Part shown: one piece after another, positions 8,941-15,197 of the stretch
Position numbering within the stretch: position 1 is the stretch's first letter
Layout: every line of letters begins with the position of its first letter
NCBI GenBank assembly: GCA_018823835.1
Contig: JAHJHT010000002.1
Location: 496,001 to 560,000 of the forward strand
DNA: 64,000 nt
Reading direction: 5' to 3'
Origin: Alphaproteobacteria bacterium
GTDB lineage: Bacteria > Pseudomonadota > Alphaproteobacteria > Rhizobiales > Rhizobiaceae
The notes under the pieces: model-generated
The model's database searches: none
Told to the model about the DNA's origin: nothing
Seen by the model: only the letters and a program-made list of their open reading frames with translations
Position numbers and translations under genes: made by a program

Positions 8941-10227
8941 ATGAGCAGCTTCATCAGGAAATCAATCACGCGCCGCACGGCCTTGAAAGGCTTCGGCGCC
9001 GCCGCTGGCCTCGTCGCCGGGCCGGGCTTCGTCCGCTACAGCCAGGCGCAGAGCTCGGAGCCGATCAGGATCGGCTTCCAGGCCCACCGCACCGGCATCG
9101 GCGCCTCTTACGGCCGCTGGTACGAGCGCACCACCAACGCCGCCGTCAAGGCGATCAACGCCGCCGGCGGCATCAACGGCCGCCAGGTCGAGATCATCGT
9201 CGAGGATGACGGCACCGATCCGGGCCGCGGCGCCGAGGTGGTCGGCAAGTTCGCCAACCAGCACAAGGTCGACGTCGCCTTCGGCACCCTCTTTTCGCAT
9301 GTGGTGATCGGCTCGGCGCCGGCGGCCGGCGAAAACAAGCTGCCCTATTACGTGGTCAGCGAGGGCCATCACGTCGCCTCGACCAAGCTCAATCGCTACG
9401 TCTTCCAGCCCGGCATCACCGACGTGAAGAGCCAGATCCAGGCCATGGCGCCGTGGATCGCGTCCAACGCCGGCAAGAAGGTGACGCAGATCTTCCCGGA
9501 CTTCGCCTTCGGCTACGATCATCGCGACTACCTGCCGCCGGCGCTGAAGGCGCAGGGCGCCGACGTCATCGCGCAGATCGCCATTCCGCCGACAGAGAGC
9601 TCCTTCACCAAGTACTTCCCGCAGATTCCGGCCGACACCGACGTCATCTACCACGTCATGGTCGGACCCGCGGTGCTCACCTTCGTCAAGGAACTCGGCG
9701 AGTTCTACGGCTCCAACCGGCCGCAGCTCTTCGGCTTCATCGACAGCCTCGAGGCAGTCGACGTCAACAGCCCTGGGCTGGAGTTCCTGGAAGGCAGTCA
9801 CTTCTGGGAAGGCTCGCCGCGCTATGCGCAACCTGACGATTCAGACGCGCAGAAGGCCTATCGCGCCGCCGTCGGCATCGACGACAATGGCGCCTCGGTC
9901 GACGACCCGAAGGACATCTCGACGGCCGCCCACATGTTCGGCTGCTGGGAGACGCTCTACGTCATCAAGAAGGCGATGGAGGATTCCGGCTACCAGGGCC
10001 GCGACGACGCCGCCAAGCTGGTCGAGGCGACCGAGGCGCTGACCGAGTTCGCCGAGGGCCCCGAACATCCGCAGGGCCCGAAGATCTTCAACGGCAAGAT
10101 CCACCAGTGCTTCGGCATCCAGAACATCTCCAAGCTCGAGGGTGGCCGGCTCAACGTCGTGCACAAGACCTCGATCGAGGACGGCATGTACGAGCCCGAA
10201 GGCGACTACACCACGCAGCCGCTTTGA
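8941..10227 (+). CDS. ABC transporter periplasmic binding protein, LivK/branched-chain amino acid type
   Basis: A 428-residue solute receptor of the Leu/Ile/Val-binding (Peripla_BP_6) family. The N-terminus carries a twin-arginine type leader (RRTALKGFGAAAG) and a likely cleavage after the AQAQ-like SQAQS region, so it probably reaches the periplasm folded via Tat. The mature part begins EPIRIGFQAHRTGIG and continues with AINAAGGINGRQVEIIVEDD, the typical first lobe. The chosen ATG at 8941 has AGGGGA 6-11 bp upstream; an upstream in-frame start at 8854 would fall inside the operator and is rejected. It is the first gene of a five-gene importer operon. The ligand is unknown; location beside pncA and the hydroxylase operon makes nicotinate, nicotinamide or a related heterocycle a reasonable guess. 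Confidence 0.88.
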   Translation: MSSFIRKSITRRTALKGFGAAAGLVAGPGFVRYSQAQSSEPIRIGFQAHRTGIGASYGRWYERTTNAAVKAINAAGGINGRQVEIIVEDDGTDPGRGAEVVGKFANQHKVDVAFGTLFSHVVIGSAPAAGENKLPYYVVSEGHHVASTKLNRYVFQPGITDVKSQIQAMAPWIASNAGKKVTQIFPDFAFGYDHRDYLPPALKAQGADVIAQIAIPPTESSFTKYFPQIPADTDVIYHVMVGPAVLTFVKELGEFYGSNRPQLFGFIDSLEAVDVNSPGLEFLEGSHFWEGSPRYAQPDDSDAQKAYRAAVGIDDNGASVDDPKDISTAAHMFGCWETLYVIKKAMEDSGYQGRDDAAKLVEATEALTEFAEGPEHPQGPKIFNGKIHQCFGIQNISKLEGGRLNVVHKTSIEDGMYEPEGDYTTQPL

Positions 10228-10238
10228 TTTCTGCAATT

Positions 10239-10261
10239 CCCTCTCCCCTCGCGGGAGAGGG
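10239..10261 (+). other. Intercistronic stem-loop after the binding-protein gene
   Basis: CCCTCTCCC at 10239-10247 pairs perfectly with GGGAGAGGG at 10253-10261 around a 5-base loop. There is no T-run, so it is more likely an mRNA-stabilising or partial-termination hairpin that lets the binding protein be made in excess than a full terminator. The same palindrome type is common between rhizobial genes. Confidence 0.6.
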
Positions 10262-10277
10262 CCCAGGCTCAGACTGA

Positions 10278-11159
10278 ATGGCATTCGGACCGCATCTCCT
10301 GCTGGCCACGCTCGAAGGGCTCGTCACGTCGGCGGTGCTGGCGCTGATGGCGCTCGGCCTGTCGCTGGTGTTCGGCGTCATGCGCGTGGTCAATGTCGCG
10401 CATGGCGAGTTCTTCATGCTGGGGGCTGTGCTCGCCTGGGCTGTCACCGCGACGCTCGGCGGCAATCCTGCCATCGGCTTCCTCGCCGCCCTCGTCATCA
10501 GCCCGCTGATCGTCGGCGCGGTGGCGCTGCTTGCCGAGCAGCTCGTGCTGAAGCGTCTGAACTACAATCCGGAAGCGACCATCGTCGCCACGATCGGCCT
10601 GCTCTACATCATCCAGCAGCTGGCGCTCACCTTCTACGGGCCGGATGCGCGCCCGGTCGCGGCGCCATTCAACTACCGCATCTCGCTGCCCTGGTTCGGC
10701 TATTCCGGCTACAAGCTGTCGATCATCGGCGCCTCGGCGATCCTGCTCATCGCCACCTGGTTCGTGCTGACGCGCACCCGCATCGGCCTCGTCATGCGCG
10801 CCACGCAATATGACAGCGAGACAGCACAGGCCTTCGGCATCCCGGTCGAGCGCGTCTATGCCGGCGTCTTCGCGCTCGGCGCCATGCTGGCGGCGGTGGC
10901 CGCCGTGCTCATCGTGCCGATCAGCCAGGCGCATTACCTGATGGGGCTCGACCCACTGCTGCTCTCCTTCATCGTCGTCATCATCGGCGGCCTCGGCTCG
11001 CTGCGCGGAACGGTCGTCGCCGCCCTGCTCATCGGCGTTTCGGACGGCGTCATCTCGGTGTTCTTCTCGCCGACGCTCGCCAAGATCATCGCGACGCTCG
11101 TCGTCGCCATGGTGCTCGTCTTCCGGCCGCAGGGCCTGTTCGGCACGGCCCGCCGATGA
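10278..11159 (+). CDS. Branched-chain amino acid type ABC permease (LivH-like)
   Basis: A 293-residue inner-membrane permease with about eight hydrophobic helices. LivH-family features include ALMALGLSLVFGVMRVVNVA followed by HGEFFMLG near the N-terminus, and VVIIGGLGSLRGTVVAALLI, the cytoplasmic coupling loop that contacts the ATPases, in the second half. The start at 10278 lies 50 bp after the binding-protein stop. It pairs with the LivM-like permease, which overlaps it by 4 bp (ATGA), indicating translational coupling. Together they form the channel of an importer fed by the receptor at 8941. Confidence 0.9.
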   Translation: MAFGPHLLLATLEGLVTSAVLALMALGLSLVFGVMRVVNVAHGEFFMLGAVLAWAVTATLGGNPAIGFLAALVISPLIVGAVALLAEQLVLKRLNYNPEATIVATIGLLYIIQQLALTFYGPDARPVAAPFNYRISLPWFGYSGYKLSIIGASAILLIATWFVLTRTRIGLVMRATQYDSETAQAFGIPVERVYAGVFALGAMLAAVAAVLIVPISQAHYLMGLDPLLLSFIVVIIGGLGSLRGTVVAALLIGVSDGVISVFFSPTLAKIIATLVVAMVLVFRPQGLFGTARR

Positions 11160-12115
11160 GGCACGACGGGTTCAAGCCGGCGGCGCTGCATGTCGCGGTC
11201 ATCGCGCTGCTCTTCGCGCTCAATTTCATGCTGCCCGACTATCACCACGGGCTGCTTGCCCGCATCATGGTGCTGGCTGTCTTTGCCATGGGCTACAATC
11301 TGCTGTTCGGCTATGTCGGCCTGCTCAGCCTCGGCCACGCCATGTTCTTCTCGGCCGGGCTCTACGGCTCCGGCCTTGCGATCTACCATCTCGGCTGGAG
11401 CGTGCCGGCGGCCTTCGGCGCCGGCCTCGTCTCGGGCGCCGCGCTCTCGCTGGTCATCGGCCTGCTCGCGCTGCGCACCACCGGCGTCGCCTTCATGATC
11501 GTCACCATGATGTTCGCGCAGGTTTTCTACCTCTCGATCCTCTACTTTGCGCAATGGACCGGCGGCGACCAGGGCCTCGTGCTGCAGCAGTCGCAGCGGC
11601 TGATCGAAGTCGGCGGCGTCACGCTCGACCTCACCGAACCGGTGACCCGCTACATGGCCGCACTAGGCCTGTTCTCTGTCGTGCTTGTGGCCACCCTCTT
11701 CATCGCGCGGTCGGCCTTCGGACGCGTGCTCGTGGCTATCCGCGAGAACGAAGAACGCACGAAGATGCTCGGCTACGACACCTTCGCCAACAAGCTCGCC
11801 GCCGTCGTTGCCTCGGGCGTCATCTGCGCCGCGTCCGGTGCCGCCTACGCGCTGCTCTTCGGCTATGTCGGCTCGACGCTTGCCTCGGTGCAGTATTCCA
11901 TCCTGCCGCTGCTCTGGGTGCTGCTCGGCGGGGCTGCCACCACGCTCGGGCCGCTCGTAGGCACGGTCTTCATGTACTATGTCATCGACGTCACCAGCGG
12001 CTACACCTCGGCCTACATGCTGGTCGTCGGCATCGCGCTGATCCTGCTCGTGCTCTACTTCCCGAAGGGTGTGCTCGGCACCATCCGCGACCGCTGGGTG
12101 AGGTGGCTGCCATGA
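11156..12115 (+). CDS. Branched-chain amino acid type ABC permease (LivM-like)
   Basis: A 319-residue inner-membrane protein, second half of the permease heterodimer. The segment MGYNLLFGYVGLLSLGHAMF is the strongly conserved LivM signature, and AIRENEERTKMLGYDTFANK is the cytoplasmic loop that docks with the ATPase. About nine to ten membrane helices are visible, with LLGGAATTLGPLVGT near the end matching the family. The ATG overlaps the stop of the LivH-like gene (ATGA), and its own stop is overlapped by the ATG of the LivG-like gene, so the genes are translated as a unit. Confidence 0.9.
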   Translation: MRHDGFKPAALHVAVIALLFALNFMLPDYHHGLLARIMVLAVFAMGYNLLFGYVGLLSLGHAMFFSAGLYGSGLAIYHLGWSVPAAFGAGLVSGAALSLVIGLLALRTTGVAFMIVTMMFAQVFYLSILYFAQWTGGDQGLVLQQSQRLIEVGGVTLDLTEPVTRYMAALGLFSVVLVATLFIARSAFGRVLVAIRENEERTKMLGYDTFANKLAAVVASGVICAASGAAYALLFGYVGSTLASVQYSILPLLWVLLGGAATTLGPLVGTVFMYYVIDVTSGYTSAYMLVVGIALILLVLYFPKGVLGTIRDRWVRWLP

Positions 12116-12843
12116 TGCCGCTGCTGACCACCAAGGGGCTGGGGAAATCCTATGGCGGGCTGAAGGCGGTCGACGGCGTCGACTTCTCGCTGATGCCCGG
12201 CGAGATCCGCGCCATCATCGGCCCCAACGGCGCAGGCAAGACCACCTTCGTCAGCTTGGTCTGCGGCCGCGTGCACCCGAGCGCGGGCATGATCGTCTTC
12301 GACGGCGAGGACATCACCTCGATGCCGCCGCACCAGCGTGTCCGGCACGGCATCGCCTACACTTTCCAGATCACCAGCGTCTTCGCCAACCTGACCGCCT
12401 ACGACAATGTCGCCCTGCCGGTGCAGCGAACCCTGCAGGGCGGGCACGGCCACAAGGCCGTTCATGCCGGCGTCATGGAGGCGCTCGCTCGTACCGGGCT
12501 TGCCGGCCGCGAGGATGTGCTTGCCGGCCACCTGTCCTACGGCCACCAGCGCCTGCTCGAAGTGGCGATGGGGCTGGCGCTCAAGCCGCGCCTGCTGATC
12601 CTCGACGAGCCGACCCAGGGACTTTCCGACGGCGAGATCGACGGCTTCATCACGCTGGTGCGCGAGATCGCCGGCAGCGCCACCGTGCTCCTGATCGAGC
12701 ACAACATGCAGGTGGTGATGAAGCTTGCCGACCGCATCACGGTGATGAATGGCGGCACCATCCTCGCCGAGGGCACGCCGGAGCAGATCAGCGCTAATGC
12801 CGACGTGCAGCACGCCTATCTGGGGACGCCGGCCGATGAGTGA
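12112..12843 (+). CDS. ABC transporter ATPase (LivG-like)
   Basis: A 243-residue cytoplasmic ATPase. Walker A is GPNGAGKT, the signature motif is the LivG-type variant LSYGHQRLLE, and Walker B is LLILDEPTQGLSDGE, followed by the switch histidine in LIEHNMQVVM. The C-terminal extension GTPEQISANADVQHAYLG is typical of LivG. The start is either of two adjacent ATG codons at 12112 and 12115; the first is given. It forms a heterodimer with the LivF-like ATPase, whose ATG overlaps the last codons of this gene by 8 bp. Confidence 0.92.
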   Translation: MMPLLTTKGLGKSYGGLKAVDGVDFSLMPGEIRAIIGPNGAGKTTFVSLVCGRVHPSAGMIVFDGEDITSMPPHQRVRHGIAYTFQITSVFANLTAYDNVALPVQRTLQGGHGHKAVHAGVMEALARTGLAGREDVLAGHLSYGHQRLLEVAMGLALKPRLLILDEPTQGLSDGEIDGFITLVREIAGSATVLLIEHNMQVVMKLADRITVMNGGTILAEGTPEQISANADVQHAYLGTPADE

Positions 12844-13543
12844 CGCGCTGACCATCCGCGGCCTCGACTGCTTCTACGGCGAGACACCGGTGCTGCACGG
12901 GCTCGACCTCGATCTCAGGCAGGGCGAAGTGCTCTGCCTGCTCGGCCGCAACGGCGCCGGCAAGACGACGACACTGAAGGCCATCATGGGGCTCATCCCG
13001 GCGCGCGCCGGCTCGATCATGCTCGACGGAACCGAGCTGACGAAGCTGCCGGCGCATGAAGTGCCCAAGGCCGGCGTCGCCTATGTGCCGCAGGGCCGCC
13101 GGCTGTTCGCGGAGATGACGGTTGCCGAGAACATCGAAATCGGCCTGATGACGCGCGGCAAGGGCAAGGCGACGCGCGAAAGCGTGCTTGAGCTGTTTCC
13201 CCTCCTGCGCGACCGGCTGAAACAGCAGTCGGGCACGCTGTCGGGCGGCGAGCAGCAGATGCTGGCCATGGCGCGCGCGCTCTGCCTCGAACCGCAGGTG
13301 CTCCTGCTCGACGAACCGACCGAGGGCCTGATGCCCTCGATGATCGCAAGGATCCGCGAGACGGTGGCCAAGCTGCGCGAACGCGGCGTCTCGACCATCC
13401 TCGTGGAGCAGCGCGTCGACGCCGTGCTGTCGGTCGCCGACCGCGTCTCCTTCATCGAGAACGGCCGGCTGAAGGAGACCGTCGATGTCGAGCGGCTGCG
13501 CGAGGACCATGCGCTGGTGATGCGCTATGTCGGCGTCGGCTAG
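12836..13543 (+). CDS. ABC transporter ATPase (LivF-like)
   Basis: A 235-residue cytoplasmic ATPase, last gene of the importer operon. Walker A is GRNGAGKTT, the signature is LSGGEQQMLAMARAL, and Walker B is VLLLDEPTEGLMPSM; the Q-loop reads VAYVPQGRRLF, as is typical of LivF. The ATG at 12836 lies within the end of the LivG-like gene. The stop overlaps the stop of pncA on the other strand by 4 bp, so the two operons are convergent with no room for a terminator between them. Confidence 0.92.
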   Translation: MSDALTIRGLDCFYGETPVLHGLDLDLRQGEVLCLLGRNGAGKTTTLKAIMGLIPARAGSIMLDGTELTKLPAHEVPKAGVAYVPQGRRLFAEMTVAENIEIGLMTRGKGKATRESVLELFPLLRDRLKQQSGTLSGGEQQMLAMARALCLEPQVLLLDEPTEGLMPSMIARIRETVAKLRERGVSTILVEQRVDAVLSVADRVSFIENGRLKETVDVERLREDHALVMRYVGVG

Positions 13544-14145
13544 GCTCCGGCGAGCCTCACGCCCGCCTTCCTCATCGCGTCGATCATCGCCTCCAGCGAG
13601 CCATTGAGGTCGATCGCCCGGCAGGCATCGAGACGCACCGTCGTGTCGAAGCCGTGACCCGCCGCGTCGAGCGCCGAATAGGCGACGCAGAAGTCGGTGG
13701 CGAGGCCGACCAGCGTCACGTTGTTCAGTTCGCGTTCGTGCAGGTAGCCGGCCAGTCCGGTCGGCGTGGTGCGGTCGTTCTCGAAGAAGGCCGAATAGCT
13801 GTCGATCTCAGGCCGAAATCCCTTGTGGACGATCAACTCGGCGCGCGAACGGTCGAGATCCTTGTGGAATTCGGCGCCGAAGGAACCCTGGATGCAATGG
13901 TCCGGCCAAAGCGTCTGCGGCCCGTAGGGCATCTGGATCGTCTCGAACGGCGCCTTGCCCGGATGGCTCGAGGCAAAGCTGGAGTGATGCTCCGGGTGCC
14001 AGTCCTGGGTCAGGACGACATGCTCGAAGCCCGGCGACATCTGGTTGATGAGCGGGATGATCTCGTCACCGCCGGCAACCGCCAGCGCGCCGCCCGGGCA
14101 GAAATCGTTCTGCACATCGACAATGACCAGCGCCTGCTTGACCAT
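13540..14145 (-). CDS. pncA: Nicotinamidase
   Basis: PncA hydrolyses nicotinamide to nicotinate and ammonia in the cytoplasm. The 201-residue product shows the full isochorismatase-fold active site: Asp10 in VIVDVQNDF, Lys108 in VHKGF and Cys153 in LATDFCVAYSA, with metal ligands in TQDWHPEHH (Asp48, His50, His53 or 54). PYGPQTLWPDHCIQG is also diagnostic of nicotinamidases. It is transcribed away from the molybdenum hydroxylase operon, sharing a 191 bp promoter region that contains operator-like site B. In this setting it could feed nicotinate both to PncB for NAD salvage and to the putative nicotinate hydroxylase for catabolism. Confidence 0.95.
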   Translation of the reverse strand: MVKQALVIVDVQNDFCPGGALAVAGGDEIIPLINQMSPGFEHVVLTQDWHPEHHSSFASSHPGKAPFETIQMPYGPQTLWPDHCIQGSFGAEFHKDLDRSRAELIVHKGFRPEIDSYSAFFENDRTTPTGLAGYLHERELNNVTLVGLATDFCVAYSALDAAGHGFDTTVRLDACRAIDLNGSLEAMIDAMRKAGVRLAGA

Positions 14146-14259
14146 GAAACACTCCCTGAGAACTTTCTGTGGCGACAGGCCGCAGACTTCGATGGATAGG
14201 GCGGTCGCGTCAAGGCTTTCCCGCGCCCCGACGCCACGACCCGTCGGCCAAGACTTGTT

Positions 14260-14287
14260 TTGACAATTCGGGCCGGCTTGATATCAT
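14260..14287 (+). promoter_or_regulatory. Sigma-70-like promoter of the hydroxylase operon
   Basis: TTGACA at 14260-14265 and TATCAT at 14282-14287 are separated by 16 bp. These are a perfect -35 and a 5-of-6 -10. It lies 50 bp ahead of the GTG start at 14337, so the leader is short. This is the best-matching promoter seen in the window. Confidence 0.65.
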
Positions 14288-14295
14288 TTGCATAC
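14287..14295 (+). promoter_or_regulatory. Operator-like site B (TTTGCATAC)
   Basis: TTTGCATAC begins on the last base of the -10 box and would cover the transcription start. It matches sites A and C as TTTGYAYAC in the same orientation and the same place relative to -10. It sits between divergent pncA and the hydroxylase operon and could control both. Confidence 0.5.
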
Positions 14296-14336
14296 GAACG
14301 AATATTTGCCGGCCCTGGGGCGCCGGGAGGCATTGC

Positions 14337-15197
14337 GTGAGCCGCTACGCGAAACCCACCAGTCTGGACGAGGCGCTGACTTTGCTCGGCGATGCAAGCT
14401 GGCGAATGCTGGCCGGCGGAACGGATTTCTATCCCGCCCAGGGCACCCGCCCGCTGACCGGCAACATCCTCGACCTCAACGGCCTCGACGCGCTGCGCGG
14501 CATCGCCGATACCGCCTCGCATGTCGTCATCGGCGCGCGCACGACCTGGACCGAACTGCTGCGCCACCCCCTGCCGCCCGCCTTCGACGCGCTGAAGCAG
14601 GCGGCGCGCGAGGTCGGCTCGGTGCAGATCCAGAACATGGCGTCCATCGCCGGCAATCTCTGCAACGCCTCGCCCGCAGCCGACGGCGTGCCGCCGCTGA
14701 TTGTGCTCGACGCCGAGGTCGAACTGCGCTCGATCAGGGGCAGCCGCGTGCTGCCGCTCGGCGACTTCATCCTCGGCAACCGCAAGACCGCGCTCCTGTC
14801 GAACGAACTCGTCACCGCCATCCGCGTGCCGAAAAACTCCACGCATGGCACCTCTGCCTTCGTCAAGCTCGGCGCGCGGCGCTATCTCGTCATCTCCATC
14901 GCCATGGCGGCCGCTCGGATCGAGCTCGCCGGCGACGGTTCCATCGCGTCGGCCGCAATCGCCGTCGGCTCCTGCTCTGCCGTGGCGCAGAGGCTTGCCG
15001 GCCTCGAGGCGGCACTCGTCGGCCAAAAACCCGGCCCCGACATCGAACGCGCGGTGGCGGAAGCCGACCTCGCCGCGCTGACGCCGATCGACGATGTGCG
15101 CGGCACCGCCGAATACCGGCGTGCGGCGGCGCGCGAGATCGTGCTGAGGGCGCTAGCACAGGCGTCCGCTCCCTCGGGCCAGTCGGTGGCGGCATGA
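14337..15197 (+). CDS. FAD-binding subunit of a molybdenum hydroxylase (xanthine dehydrogenase family; putative nicotinate dehydrogenase)
   Basis: A 286-residue flavoprotein subunit of the CoxM/XdhB type that passes electrons from the iron-sulphur clusters to an acceptor. FAD-binding motifs are LAGGTDFYPAQGT near residue 30 and the paired ASIAGNLCNASPAADG stretch near residue 105. The end carries the CO-dehydrogenase flavoprotein C-terminal domain. The start is a GTG at 14337 supported by GGGAGG at 14325-14330, 6 bp upstream; there is no usable ATG. The stop overlaps the ATG of the next gene by 4 bp. From the neighbouring 6-hydroxynicotinate-reductase-like gene and pncA the likely substrate of the complex is nicotinate, but sequence alone supports only membership of the hydroxylase family. 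Confidence 0.85.
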   Translation: MSRYAKPTSLDEALTLLGDASWRMLAGGTDFYPAQGTRPLTGNILDLNGLDALRGIADTASHVVIGARTTWTELLRHPLPPAFDALKQAAREVGSVQIQNMASIAGNLCNASPAADGVPPLIVLDAEVELRSIRGSRVLPLGDFILGNRKTALLSNELVTAIRVPKNSTHGTSAFVKLGARRYLVISIAMAAARIELAGDGSIASAAIAVGSCSAVAQRLAGLEAALVGQKPGPDIERAVAEADLAALTPIDDVRGTAEYRRAAAREIVLRALAQASAPSGQSVAA

